A stretch of DNA of 64,000 nucleotides from Flavobacterium psychrotrophum (GCF_003403075.1 NZ_CP031557.1:1860001-1924000), one strand, 5' to 3'; shown: positions 8,152 through 17,674, counted from the stretch's first letter. The notes: generated from the sequence alone by a model not told the origin. Translations and numbers: made by a program.

Positions 8152-11058
8152 TTACTTGTCAATAATAGCGTCTTGTATAACCTTTTGTATATCCTCGCGA
8201 ATGTTTCCTTTAGAAAGGCGGTTCTCAGCCGAATCAGGATAAGTACGGTTGCTCAGGAAAATGTATACAATCTCAGTCTCAGGATCTGCCCATGCCATAG
8301 TTCCTGTAAAGCCCGTATGCCCAAAACTGCTTTTTGACACACAGCCACATGTAGGGCCCGAGGTGCCAAGCTGCGGTTTGTCAAAACCAAGCCCCCTGCG
8401 GTTACCTTCGTTACAGGAATAGCAGGTATTAAACGTATCAAATGTTTTTGCCGAAAAATAATGTTTACCACCATAGTTTCCTTTTTGCAAATACATCTGC
8501 ATGATCTTAGCTACATCAAGGCTGTTGCTAAAAAGTCCGGCATGGCCTGCTACCCCATCCATCATGGCGGCTGCCATATCGTGCACATAACCGTCTATCG
8601 TCTGGTAACGGAAATAAGTATCTACCTCTGTAGGCGGAATAACGCTCATATCAAACTTACGTAGCGGATTAAACGTGGTAGATGTAGCACCAAGTGGCTT
8701 GTAAAAATTATTATCTGCAAGTACATCTAACGACCTGCCTGTTTTAACCTCTAAAAATTCTTTAAGCAAAATAAAGTTGAAGTCGCTGTACTTGTACTCT
8801 TTTTTATCTGATAATTTACTCTGGGCAATTTTAGTTATTATTATCGAAGGATAATCTTCGCGCAGGTACAGGTTATCTGCTACCTGGTAAGGAAATTCAG
8901 CACTGTATGTTTTACGGTAATATTCTGCATCAGGGCGTTTTTGGGCATTTAAGGTTTCCTGATAAAAAGGCAGCCATGCTATAAAACGGCTTTGGTGCAA
9001 AAGCATATCCTTTACTGTAATATTCTTTTTGTCTGTGTTTTCAAATTCAGGCAATAAATGTCCCAGTTTATCATCCAGCTTCAGGTGGCCTTTGTCATAC
9101 TGCTGCATAACGTTAGGCAGTGTAGCCAGTATTTTTGTAAGTGATGCTACATCATAAATATCAGAGTTTTTTACAGCGATGTCTTTGTTATCATACGTAT
9201 GATAACCAAATGATTTTCGGTAAATAACCTTACCCTTACGCGCTACAAGTACCTGTATACCCGGTGTCATTTTATCTGCAATGGCACGCTTTGCTATAGC
9301 ATCTATACCTGCAAGCTTTACAGCACTCATGCCTACATTTTCGGGCGTAGTAAACCCAAGCCTGTTAATGGCTTTAGTATTGATACCCGTGCCCACTTTA
9401 AATCCACCCGCCGTTACCGGAAGTTTACCTTTAGACGGCAATGCACCAAAAATAATTTCGGCAGCAACCGTGTGCGCAAAAGTATTGTTTTGGTACCCCA
9501 TTACAAGGCCTTTGATATTGCTGAAATTTTTAATACTGTTCAGCACATAAGGCTTAGCAAATACATTAAGTATTACTTTTTTCTCTTTTGCAACAGCATC
9601 TATCAGCTCTAACTCTTTAGCAGAAAAATCATGTTTTTTCCATGCTCCGTCCGCCTTGTGGTAACCGATGATAACAGTAGTATAATTCTTTAGCTCTTTA
9701 ATTAAAGATGGAATGGTATCCTGTTTTATCTCAGTAACGGCGGCATAATCCTGTAAAGCAGATACAAATGACGCATTATCGTCATCGCCAATTTTTACAT
9801 ATGCAATGTTTTCTGCCTCAAGGCTCATTAACGGCAAAATTGAATCCTCGTTCTTAATTACCGTAACCGCTTCTTCATAAAGCTTATAATTAAGGTCGTC
9901 GTACTCTGAACCATTAAGATCGTTATATAGGTTTTTATATTCTAAAGGCTTGAATTTTTTAAGCCCGATACGAAACTTGTAAGCCAGTATTTTTTTTACC
10001 GAATACTCAAGCCTGGTTTCGCTAAGTACACTATCGGCATATGCCTGACGGAATTTTTCTATAGCAAGCGGCACATTCTCTGCAAAAAGCAAAATATCAT
10101 TACCTGCTAAAAACGCCTCAATATCAATATCACCCGGCTGCATATAACCACTGGCACCTTTCATGTTAAGCGCATCAGTAAAAATAAGGCCATCAAAGCC
10201 CATCTTATTTTGCACCAAACGGGTAATGGTATTGTATGATAAAGATGTAGGTAAACCAGGAGTAGGCTCTAATGCAGGTACCTGAAGGTGCGCCACCATG
10301 ATACTGGCCATACCCTCATTAAACAATCTTTTATACGGAAACAATTCGATATCGTCCAGCCTTGCACGGTCAAAATTTACCGCCGGTAAGCCATAATGTG
10401 AGTCGGTAGCGGTATCGCCATGACCGGGAAAGTGCTTGCCCGTTGCATAAATGCCGCCCTCCTGTATACCTTTAGAAAGTGCCGAAGCCCTGTTGGTTAC
10501 ATTATGTTTGTCTTCACCAAAAGAACGGTTACCTATAATAGGATTTGAAGGGTTTGTATTAATATCTACTACCGGGGCAAAATTAAAGTGAATGCCAAGG
10601 CGCTTCGCTTGCTTTGCCATTTGGTTACCCATTTTTTCTAACAGCGAAATATCCTGAACCGCACCCAGCGTCATATTCCACGGGTAGCGGTAGGTAGAGT
10701 CAAGGCGCATGCTCAGGCCCCACTCTGCATCTATACCCACAAAGAGGGGCAGTTTACTTTGCTTTTGGTAGCGGTTGGTAAGCTTAGCCTGTCTGTATGG
10801 CCCACCCTGCATAAAAATGAGGCCGCCTATTTTATAATCAACAATAAGCCTGTCAATACCCCTTACATGCGCAGAATCTTTATTAGAATAGGCTGCCACC
10901 ATAAAAAGTTGCCCCACACGCTCATCAAACGACATGGCGTTATAAACACTATCTGTCCACTTTTTTTCAGCAGGTGTACGGTAATTGCTAAACGCCTTTA
11001 GCTGTTGCGAAAATCCCGCCTGAGCGGCAAATAAAAAAATTATGATGAAAAGCCTCAT
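8152..11058 (-). CDS. GH3 beta-N-acetylhexosaminidase / serine hydrolase fusion
   Basis: An exported two-enzyme protein of 968 residues from the chosen start. I use the Met at 11058 (MRLFIIIFLFAAQAGFSQQ), which gives a clean signal peptide. The longer frame to 11097 runs into a hairpin. Numbering from that longer frame, the N-terminal half is a NagZ-like glycoside hydrolase family 3 domain with KHFPGHG (221-227), DSH (232-234) and probable nucleophile Asp308 in IFTDALNM. A GH3 C-terminal domain follows. From ~590 there is a beta-lactamase/PBP-type serine hydrolase with Ser652-x-x-Lys655 and Tyr770-Ser-Asp. Both halves keep their catalytic residues. Likely role: periplasmic processing of muropeptides or related glycans. 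Confidence 0.93.
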   Translation of the reverse strand: MRLFIIIFLFAAQAGFSQQLKAFSNYRTPAEKKWTDSVYNAMSFDERVGQLFMVAAYSNKDSAHVRGIDRLIVDYKIGGLIFMQGGPYRQAKLTNRYQKQSKLPLFVGIDAEWGLSMRLDSTYRYPWNMTLGAVQDISLLEKMGNQMAKQAKRLGIHFNFAPVVDINTNPSNPIIGNRSFGEDKHNVTNRASALSKGIQEGGIYATGKHFPGHGDTATDSHYGLPAVNFDRARLDDIELFPYKRLFNEGMASIMVAHLQVPALEPTPGLPTSLSYNTITRLVQNKMGFDGLIFTDALNMKGASGYMQPGDIDIEAFLAGNDILLFAENVPLAIEKFRQAYADSVLSETRLEYSVKKILAYKFRIGLKKFKPLEYKNLYNDLNGSEYDDLNYKLYEEAVTVIKNEDSILPLMSLEAENIAYVKIGDDDNASFVSALQDYAAVTEIKQDTIPSLIKELKNYTTVIIGYHKADGAWKKHDFSAKELELIDAVAKEKKVILNVFAKPYVLNSIKNFSNIKGLVMGYQNNTFAHTVAAEIIFGALPSKGKLPVTAGGFKVGTGINTKAINRLGFTTPENVGMSAVKLAGIDAIAKRAIADKMTPGIQVLVARKGKVIYRKSFGYHTYDNKDIAVKNSDIYDVASLTKILATLPNVMQQYDKGHLKLDDKLGHLLPEFENTDKKNITVKDMLLHQSRFIAWLPFYQETLNAQKRPDAEYYRKTYSAEFPYQVADNLYLREDYPSIIITKIAQSKLSDKKEYKYSDFNFILLKEFLEVKTGRSLDVLADNNFYKPLGATSTTFNPLRKFDMSVIPPTEVDTYFRYQTIDGYVHDMAAAMMDGVAGHAGLFSNSLDVAKIMQMYLQKGNYGGKHYFSAKTFDTFNTCYSCNEGNRRGLGFDKPQLGTSGPTCGCVSKSSFGHTGFTGTMAWADPETEIVYIFLSNRTYPDSAENRLSKGNIREDIQKVIQDAIIDK

Positions 11059-11089
11059 TAATAATTGTGCATATATTTTTAAATAACAA

Positions 11090-11115
11090 ATCATCATTAT
11101 AAAAATAATGATGAT
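11090..11115 (-). terminator. AT-rich hairpin before the GH3 fusion
   Basis: ATCATCATTAT (11090-11100) pairs with its complement at 11105-11115 around AAAA. On the minus strand it lies just after the 160-aa gene and before the GH3 start, and it marks the boundary between the two transcripts. Confidence 0.45.
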
Positions 11116-11143
11116 CCTTAAATTATCCTATGGAAAGCAACTG

Positions 11144-11626
11144 CTAAAAAAAGCGGCTATGCCAGCTTTCAGAAGCCGGAACCTCCCAGTAGTCCTTCCA
11201 CTCCCCTACGGTATTTACAAGGTTATTAAACACTACCGTATTAGCAGAAACCGACTTGTCTTTTGCCATTTTCTTGAAATCAGTAAGTGGCTTGTAGGTA
11301 ATAAACTCACCTTGTTTAAAGCTTACATTCATCCTGTCAAGCAGGTCTACATTATATTTCTTTTCAAGTTCCTGTATAAAGTGTACAGATGCGTCTATGC
11401 TGCATCCGGTAGCTCCCTGGGCTGCCTGGTTTACAGCCAGTATTATAAACCTGTTATATTGTACAAGGTAAGATGCCTCAAGATCTGCACCATGGGCAGT
11501 CCAGCTTTCTATAAAGCCATTAAGCGCATCCTCTATCTCTGCTACTTCTTCGTCGCTAAATTTCCTGTTGCTCTGGTACACCCATATACGGGCATCATCC
11601 GGAAGCGTTTCAAACAGCACATACAT
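11144..11626 (-). CDS. Conserved Bacteroidota protein, 160 aa, often mislabelled ABC ATPase
   Basis: A soluble protein beginning MYVLFETLPDDARIWVYQSNRKFSDEEVAEI. I recall close relatives being labelled 'ABC transporter ATPase' in Flavobacteria, but no Walker A, Walker B or ABC signature is visible, so that name is unsupported. It is the last gene of a tight minus-strand cluster, 13 bp after the CCG-domain Fe-S protein, so a role with that redox system is a reasonable guess. Function unknown. Confidence 0.75.
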   Translation of the reverse strand: MYVLFETLPDDARIWVYQSNRKFSDEEVAEIEDALNGFIESWTAHGADLEASYLVQYNRFIILAVNQAAQGATGCSIDASVHFIQELEKKYNVDLLDRMNVSFKQGEFITYKPLTDFKKMAKDKSVSANTVVFNNLVNTVGEWKDYWEVPASESWHSRFF

Positions 11627-11639
11627 AATTCAATCTTTT

Positions 11640-12434
11640 TTAGAGGTCGTTAGCATTCGCAATAAGCTCCGCCACATCCATTACTTTAATATCATGCTCA
11701 CGGTTTTTGGCTTTAACACCATCTGTAAGCATCGTGTTGCAAAACGGGCATCCCGCTGCTATAATTTCAGGTTGGGTTTCCAGGGCATCTTCTGTCCTTT
11801 CCACATTCACATCCTTATCCCCTTTTTCAGGTTCTTTAAACATCTGTGCGCCACCGGCGCCACAGCACAGGCCATTACGGCGGCTGCGTTTCATTTCTAC
11901 CAGTTCGGCATCAAGCTTTTCTATCAGCTCACGCGGAGCTTCATAGATATTATTGGCACGCCCCAGGTAGCAAGGATCATGAAATGTTATTTTCTTACCT
12001 TTAAACTGGCCACCTTCTATAGTAAGCCTGCCATCTGCAAGCAGCCCCTTTAAAAACTCGGTATGGTGCACTACTTCATAAGTACCGCCCAGGCCGGGAT
12101 ATTCGTTTTTAATGGTATTAAAACAGTGCGGGCACGCCGTTACTATTTTCTTTATATCATAAGCGTTAAGCACCTCAATATTGGCCATAGCCTGCATCTG
12201 GAACAAAAACTCATTACCGGCCCGCTTTGCAGGATCGCCGGTACAGCTTTCTTCGGTTCCTAATACGGCAAAAGAAACCCCCGCACTGTTAAGTAGCTTA
12301 ACAAATGCCTTGGTAATCTTTTTAGCCCGGTCATCAAAACTACCGGAGCACCCCACCCAGAATAAAACTTCCGGCTGTTGCCCGGCGGCCATCATATCGG
12401 CCATTGTAGGTACATTAATGCTTAGTTCGCTCAT
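11640..12434 (-). CDS. CCG-domain (Fe-S) protein, HdrB/LutA/GlcF-like
   Basis: A cytoplasmic redox subunit with two cysteine-rich CCG domains of the type found in heterodisulfide reductase HdrB, GlcF and LutA. Visible motifs are CPHC (101-104), Cys155 in DPCYLGR, CCGAGG (190-195) and CPFC (229-232). Such domains bind non-cubane or 4Fe-4S clusters. It lies 3 bp after the HAD-like gene, and a membrane 4Fe-4S protein is one gene further upstream. The pair probably forms a membrane-bound electron-transfer complex whose donor is unknown. Confidence 0.88.
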   Translation of the reverse strand: MSELSINVPTMADMMAAGQQPEVLFWVGCSGSFDDRAKKITKAFVKLLNSAGVSFAVLGTEESCTGDPAKRAGNEFLFQMQAMANIEVLNAYDIKKIVTACPHCFNTIKNEYPGLGGTYEVVHHTEFLKGLLADGRLTIEGGQFKGKKITFHDPCYLGRANNIYEAPRELIEKLDAELVEMKRSRRNGLCCGAGGAQMFKEPEKGDKDVNVERTEDALETQPEIIAAGCPFCNTMLTDGVKAKNREHDIKVMDVAELIANANDL

Positions 12435-12437
12435 AAT

Positions 12438-12890
12438 TTAGTCTTCATCATGCTTGCCGTCATCAAATACCTGTATGGTAACGGCTTTGTCTATAAGTTC
12501 TGTAAACTTGCCCCTGTAGCGTGTAGCTTTTACAAGGTGGTTATCTATCCAGTGGTAGTTGCCTCCGCGCGGCTTGCCCATGAGCATACCGTGGTATTTA
12601 AAGCCGTGCTCTTTAAGCCATGCCTCGGTAACCTCGCGGTGCGCCTCAGTACGTGAGGTAAAAAAGAATATTATATGCCCTTCCTCATACCAGCGGTTAA
12701 GGGTTTCCAGCGCGTCGGGGTAAACAGCGGCGGTAACCATCCTTTCAGGTTCTTCGTTAGGTATGTCATCACAAATTGTTCCGTCAATATCAATAAGATA
12801 ATTCTTAATGCCCTCAGGAAGTATGGGACTTATGTGCTCGCCATTCTCCGTTAGCGGCTGTAAATTCTTTTCGATTTCCTCGTTGTTCAT
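12438..12890 (-). CDS. HAD-like phosphatase family protein
   Basis: A 150-residue protein with HAD motif I (YLIDIDGTI, residues 31-39), a motif II region (FFFTSRTEAHREVTEAWL) and a terminal acidic segment (DNHLVKATRYRG...QVFDDGKHDED). A small phosphatase acting on a sugar or nucleotide phosphate is likely, but the substrate is not predictable. It is embedded between two Fe-S protein genes with gaps of 3 and 21 bp, which implies a shared transcript. I know of no published link between the two activities. Confidence 0.8.
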   Translation of the reverse strand: MNNEEIEKNLQPLTENGEHISPILPEGIKNYLIDIDGTICDDIPNEEPERMVTAAVYPDALETLNRWYEEGHIIFFFTSRTEAHREVTEAWLKEHGFKYHGMLMGKPRGGNYHWIDNHLVKATRYRGKFTELIDKAVTIQVFDDGKHDED

Positions 12891-12911
12891 TTTAAAGTGC
12901 AGGTTATAACA

Positions 12912-14243
12912 TTACAATTCTTCTTTCCAGTTCAGGCGGTCCATCTGGCTGTACTGCCAAGGTGCACCATTGTTTTCAATATTAGTCATCATGCCGTTAA
13001 GCTCTGTAGGAGCGGCACTCTGCTCCATTACCAGGTAGCGGCGCATATCCATAATTATAGAAAGGGGATCTATATTTACAGGACAGGCTTCTACACAGCC
13101 GTTGCACGTTGTACATGCCCAAAGTTCCTCTGGGGTAATGTAGTCATTAAGTAACGATTTTCCATCATCAACAAACGTGCCTTTATTTTTATCGATGTTA
13201 CGCCCCACCTCTTCCAGGCGGTCGCGGGTATCCATCATTATTTTTCGTGGAGAAAGTTTTTTACCTGTAAGGTTTGCAGGGCATGATGATGTGCATCTGC
13301 CACACTCTGTACAAGTATAAGCATTTAATAACTGTACCCAGTTAAGGTCGTGTACATCGCTGGCGCCAAATTTAGCCGGCAGTTCGCCTTCAGCCGCAGG
13401 AGGTGCAGCAGCAAATGGGTCGGCATTAGGATCCATCATAAGTTTAACCTCTGCAGTAACTGACTCCAGGTTTTCAAACTTACCTTTAGGTTCAAGCTTT
13501 GCAAAATATGTATTTGGGAATGCCAGTAAAATATGCAAATGTTTAGAAAAGTACAGATAATTCATAAACAGAAGGATACCTGTAATGTGCAGCCACCATG
13601 CAGCTCGCTCTATTATTATAGCTGTGCCTTCGCTCAAACCACTAAATAACGGAGATATAAATCCTGAAACAGGAAAAGCACCTGCCTGAATATAATGATG
13701 TGAACCAAGACCCTGTAAATAATGGTCTGTACCATTCATGGTAAGGAATAATACCATAAGTACCGTTTCAAAATACAGGATTATATTGGCATCGCTCTTT
13801 GGCCATCCCTTAAGATCTCCATGGGCAAAACGCCATAGTTTTATGACATTTCTGCGGATCCAGAAAGTAACCACCGATACGATAACACCCAGTGCAAGAA
13901 TTTCAAAAAAGCCTATTAGGAAACTGTAAAAACCTCCCATAAAGGAGAAGATTCTGTGTGTTCCAAAAACACCATCTATAATTATCTCAAGAAGTTCTAT
14001 ATTGATAATTACAAAACCTACATATACAATAATATGTAAAAAGCCTGCAACAGGACGGCGCACCATTTTACTTTGCCCTAAGGCAATCATGGCCATATTT
14101 CGCCAACGTGCCGGAGCATCGTCAAATCGGTTAACATCTCTGCCCAACTTAATGTTGCGCACCAGCTTTTTTACGTTTACTGCAAAGTAGCCAAAACCGG
14201 CTGCAAGCAGTAATACAAATAAAACATTATCTATATATGCCAT
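12912..14243 (-). CDS. Membrane-anchored 4Fe-4S dicluster protein (HdrC/NarI-like)
   Basis: A 443-residue inner-membrane redox protein. The N-terminal ~240 residues hold about five membrane segments with conserved-looking histidines (His70, His219, His235/237) that could bind haem, as in NarI/DsrM-type quinol-linked subunits. The C-terminal part carries two classical ferredoxin motifs: Cys311/314/317/321 (CTECGRCTSSCP) and Cys377/380/383/387 (CTTCNGCVEACP). With the CCG protein two genes on, it resembles an HdrCB- or LldEF-type quinone-linked module. The actual electron donor is not evident. Confidence 0.9.
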   Translation of the reverse strand: MAYIDNVLFVLLLAAGFGYFAVNVKKLVRNIKLGRDVNRFDDAPARWRNMAMIALGQSKMVRRPVAGFLHIIVYVGFVIINIELLEIIIDGVFGTHRIFSFMGGFYSFLIGFFEILALGVIVSVVTFWIRRNVIKLWRFAHGDLKGWPKSDANIILYFETVLMVLFLTMNGTDHYLQGLGSHHYIQAGAFPVSGFISPLFSGLSEGTAIIIERAAWWLHITGILLFMNYLYFSKHLHILLAFPNTYFAKLEPKGKFENLESVTAEVKLMMDPNADPFAAAPPAAEGELPAKFGASDVHDLNWVQLLNAYTCTECGRCTSSCPANLTGKKLSPRKIMMDTRDRLEEVGRNIDKNKGTFVDDGKSLLNDYITPEELWACTTCNGCVEACPVNIDPLSIIMDMRRYLVMEQSAAPTELNGMMTNIENNGAPWQYSQMDRLNWKEEL

Positions 14244-14269
14244 AGTAAAGGCGATTGGTACAAATGAAC

Positions 14270-15256
14270 TTATTCTGCTTTAGTTTCTGTAGTAACAGTG
14301 GTAGTCGTTTTCTTCTCTTCTTCTTTATAAGGTTTTTGCTTACCGCCAAATACCGAGAAGTGAACGTAACGCTTAGGATTTTTCTTAAGGTCAGCAAGCA
14401 GTTCCTTAAGTTCTAATGATGCCCCCGCAAGGTTGTTGTACATAGCATCATCTTTAAGAAGTTTACCTAAAGTACCTTTACCTGCATTAACATCATTCAT
14501 AATATCATCAACCTTAGCAAGCGAATTTTCAAGTTTCTTAACTGCCTGGCCTAAGTTAGCCGCGTTTATAGAATCTGATATTTTTGCAAAGTTAGCGCTC
14601 GTTTTATTCAGGTTTGCCATTGTAGCATCAATGTTGTTACGGTTGCCTGAGATAGTGCCATTAAGTGTATGTGCTGCTTTATTAAACTCAGCCATTGTAC
14701 CACTCATTTCGGCAATAGCTTTTTTAAGGTTTTGCTGCGTCTGTTTGTCAAAAACGTTACTCAGGTGGTTTAGCAGGCTATCGGCTGTTACAACTGTTGC
14801 TTCAACCTTAGTTTGAAGTGGAGAAAGTTTATCGCCAACTACAGAAAGCATACCTGGTTTAAGCTCCGGAGTTAAATATGCCCCGTCTTCGGCAGGTTGT
14901 GCATTTTTCATATCGGGCGTTATAGCTATCTGCTTACCCGAAAGTCCAAAGCCCGGCTCATATAATGTAGCTGAACTGGTTTTTGATATAGGAAAATCAG
15001 TCTTAACCTGTAGCTCTACTAAAAGAGTGCCTTGTACAGTATCTCTAAATTGTATAGAGTTTACTTTGCCTACAACAAGGCCGTTTAAGGTTACTGGCGC
15101 TGATGGCGAAAGGCCTTCTACATCGCTATATACAACATAATATGTTTTATAGGATTTAAAAAGATCCCTGCCCTTTAAAAAACTGTAACCCCATACAAAT
15201 ATTAATATGGAGCCTATAACTAAAATTGCGGTTTTTACTTCTCTTGATACTTTCAA
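14270..15256 (-). CDS. MCE/MlaD domain lipid-transport protein
   Basis: A 328-residue protein with one N-terminal membrane anchor (residues ~8-27, TAILVIGSILIFVWGYSFL) and an MCE domain (~35-115: YSDVEGLSPSAPVTLNGLVVGKV). A long helical tail carries repeated 'LxNL' coiled-coil stretches, and the end is charged. MlaD-type proteins form periplasmic rings that carry lipid between inner and outer membranes. No MlaE permease or MlaF ATPase gene adjoins it here. It is 53 bp after the second amidase gene and 26 bp before the Fe-S membrane gene. Confidence 0.9.
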   Translation of the reverse strand: MKVSREVKTAILVIGSILIFVWGYSFLKGRDLFKSYKTYYVVYSDVEGLSPSAPVTLNGLVVGKVNSIQFRDTVQGTLLVELQVKTDFPISKTSSATLYEPGFGLSGKQIAITPDMKNAQPAEDGAYLTPELKPGMLSVVGDKLSPLQTKVEATVVTADSLLNHLSNVFDKQTQQNLKKAIAEMSGTMAEFNKAAHTLNGTISGNRNNIDATMANLNKTSANFAKISDSINAANLGQAVKKLENSLAKVDDIMNDVNAGKGTLGKLLKDDAMYNNLAGASLELKELLADLKKNPKRYVHFSVFGGKQKPYKEEEKKTTTTVTTETKAE

Positions 15257-15309
15257 AACGGGTTATTTTTTAACAAATGTAGGATAAAAATTTTATGTAA
15301 GTGTGAATA

Positions 15310-16422
15310 TTATTTTAAAGCTTCTTTCATTGTGATAATTTTACCATCCTTAAATGGCACCACATATGCTGATGAAAAGCCTTTTGCCTTAGCTTCAGAA
15401 AGTAAGCCCGAAGTAGCATCATAATCTTCTGTTTCGCCATAAAAATATTTCACGAGTGAGCCATCCTTAACTTTAGAAACATTTTTTAATCCTTTAAAGT
15501 TAGCCGGCTTTGTAGACAGGTTATTTTTACTGGCTGATATTTGCACTTTAAACACTATACCATCTGTAGATACTGTTTTAGCATCTTCTTTTACCGTCTT
15601 TTTCACTACCGATGGTGTGTCTGTTTTGGTTTCGCGTTGTTTTTCGTATTCTGCACTGCTTACAGACTTACCACCCATAAGTTCTTTATAACTTATTATG
15701 GCATTTGCAATGGTACGCGCAAGTTCATCCTGACCGTCATCACTATTAAGGTAAGCACCTTCGGCCTTGTTAGATACAAATCCAAGTTCAATAAGTACTC
15801 CCGGCATAGTAGTAGCATCAAGCACCCAAAGAGGCTGCTGCTTAATACCGCGGTCATTCTTCTTCAGTTTCCTAAAGCCATCCCTTACTTTAGAGGCAAG
15901 CACCGCACTCTGGTTTAACGATTCCTCCTGCTGTAATGCAAGGCCTATTGAGGTGTCTGGCCTGCTGGGATCAAACCCTTTATATTTTATCTTATAGTCT
16001 TTCTCCTGATAGATAACACTGTTTTCCTGGCGTGCTACTTCAAGATTCATATCACTACGGCCAAGTCCCATTACAAAAGTTTCTGTACCACTGGCAGATG
16101 ACGCATTAACACCATTACAATGTATCGATACAAAAAGATCTGCCTTGGCGCGGTTTGCAATGTGCGCACGCTCTCTTAGCTCTATAAAAACATCGGTTTT
16201 ACGGGTATATACAACATCAAACCCATCTTCTTTCTCCAGCAACTTTCCTATTTTAAGCACCGTACTTAAAACAATTTCTTTTTCTCTGTAACCATTATGG
16301 TTAGTACCGGTATCTCCCCCACCGTGGCCGGCATCGAGCACTACCTTAAAACTTTGGGCAAAACCGGTACACGTACTTATTAGAAGCACAGCGCATAAAT
16401 ATTTTTTAAAAACGGTTATCAT
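15310..16422 (-). CDS. N-acetylmuramoyl-L-alanine amidase (Amidase_3), copy 2
   Basis: A periplasmic zinc amidase cutting the bond between N-acetylmuramic acid and the stem peptide. It has a signal peptide to ~22 and an Amidase_3 domain at 25-235. The zinc ligands are His33 (LDAGHGG), Glu48 and His101 (SIHCN), and the catalytic Glu212 lies in GVLIELGF. A C-terminal SPOR-like module (residues ~290-370, VFKVQISAS...AYVVPFKDGKI) may bind denuded glycan at the septum. It is directly preceded by a paralogue of the same architecture. Confidence 0.93.
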   Translation of the reverse strand: MITVFKKYLCAVLLISTCTGFAQSFKVVLDAGHGGGDTGTNHNGYREKEIVLSTVLKIGKLLEKEDGFDVVYTRKTDVFIELRERAHIANRAKADLFVSIHCNGVNASSASGTETFVMGLGRSDMNLEVARQENSVIYQEKDYKIKYKGFDPSRPDTSIGLALQQEESLNQSAVLASKVRDGFRKLKKNDRGIKQQPLWVLDATTMPGVLIELGFVSNKAEGAYLNSDDGQDELARTIANAIISYKELMGGKSVSSAEYEKQRETKTDTPSVVKKTVKEDAKTVSTDGIVFKVQISASKNNLSTKPANFKGLKNVSKVKDGSLVKYFYGETEDYDATSGLLSEAKAKGFSSAYVVPFKDGKIITMKEALK

Positions 16423-16455
16423 GTCCTGATTATTTATAGTAAGTAGTGAGTATGG

Positions 16456-17619
16456 TTATTTTTTAAGGGCATCCTGAACAGAAATTTTTTGTCCGTCTTT
16501 AAACGCTACAACAAAAGCAGATGTATATCCTTTTTCTTTTGCCTGCGCCAACAGCTCTTTTGCATCGGCATATTGTGCAGCCGATCCATAAAAATATTTT
16601 ATAACCGCTGCCGAATTGTCTTTTGTAATGTTACTCAATCCGTTAAAGTTAGCAGGAGTAAGTTCAAGATCCTTGCCACTGGCAGCAATTTGTATTTTAA
16701 ATACAATATTACCCGCACCCTGTTTTACAGTCGGCGCTGGTGCCGGTGCTTTTACAGGAGCAGCAGTATCTGCCGCTGTAGGCTTAGCAACCGCAGGTTT
16801 TACAGCTACAGGCTGCGATGGCTCAGCAACTACAGGAGCTGAAGTTGCAGTACCCGGAACAAAAAATTCTTTTTTATAAGCAATGATGGCTTTAGCAATG
16901 GCCTTAGCAAGTTCATCCTGACCGGAATCTGAATTTACATATACACCTTCATCCTGTGCAGAAAGAAACCCTAGCTCTATTAAAACCGCAGGCATGGCTG
17001 CTTTATTAAGCGTCCAGAACGGCCCTTGTTTTACACCACGGTTTTTTCTTTTGGCACTCACAAGGCTTTCCTGTATTTTACTTGCCAGGTCGATGCTTTT
17101 AGTTAATATGGTTTCCTGTAATGCAGACGATCCTGCTATAACTTCGGGAGCTGCCGGATTAAATCCTTCATATTTTGTTTTATCTTTTTCTAGAGATAAA
17201 ACAGCATTCTCTTTTTTGGCAACATCAAGGTTGCTGGCATTTTTTGTACTGCCTATAACATAGGTTTCTGTACCAAAAACTACTTTTTTAGATTCCGCGT
17301 TGCAATGCAGCGATACAAAAATATCTGCCGAAGCACGATTGGCTATCGCAGGCCTTTCTGCAAGATCTACAAAAGCATCGGTCTTACGGGTGTAAATAAC
17401 CTCTGTTCCCTGCTCTGCCTCCAGGATTTTACCTACCTTAAGGGCTACGTTTAGCGCAATGTTTTTTTCTACAAAGCCATTGTAAATGTTACCAAAGTCT
17501 TTTCCGCCATGGCCGGCATCCAGTACGACCTTAAATTTTGCATTGCCCTGTGCAAATGATGCACCGCAAAATATAATAAAAAGTAAAAAAGCCTGTTTTA
17601 GTTTTGTGTTCTCTTTCAT
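16456..17619 (-). CDS. N-acetylmuramoyl-L-alanine amidase (Amidase_3), copy 1
   Basis: Paralogue of the following gene with the same plan: signal peptide to ~24, Amidase_3 domain with zinc ligands His37, Glu51 and His105, and catalytic Glu in VLIELGFLSA. An Ala/Pro-rich linker (residues ~255-300) and a SPOR-like C-terminus (VFKIQIAASGKDL...AFVVAFKDGQKI) complete it. The linker is much longer and more proline-rich than in copy 2. It heads a long minus-strand cluster, and its promoter overlaps that of divergent lptD. Confidence 0.93.
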   Translation of the reverse strand: MKENTKLKQAFLLFIIFCGASFAQGNAKFKVVLDAGHGGKDFGNIYNGFVEKNIALNVALKVGKILEAEQGTEVIYTRKTDAFVDLAERPAIANRASADIFVSLHCNAESKKVVFGTETYVIGSTKNASNLDVAKKENAVLSLEKDKTKYEGFNPAAPEVIAGSSALQETILTKSIDLASKIQESLVSAKRKNRGVKQGPFWTLNKAAMPAVLIELGFLSAQDEGVYVNSDSGQDELAKAIAKAIIAYKKEFFVPGTATSAPVVAEPSQPVAVKPAVAKPTAADTAAPVKAPAPAPTVKQGAGNIVFKIQIAASGKDLELTPANFNGLSNITKDNSAAVIKYFYGSAAQYADAKELLAQAKEKGYTSAFVVAFKDGQKISVQDALKK

Positions 17620-17674
17620 TGCAATTTGGTTATTATGCTGCTATTCTTATACTTACATTTAATGGTAAGATTGC

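Noticed and set aside
8253..11097. Several long open frames opposite and within the GH3 fusion, and the 39-nt 5' extension to 11097
   Set aside because: They are shadows of a strongly coding frame with clear domains; the extension starts inside a hairpin and spoils the signal peptide.
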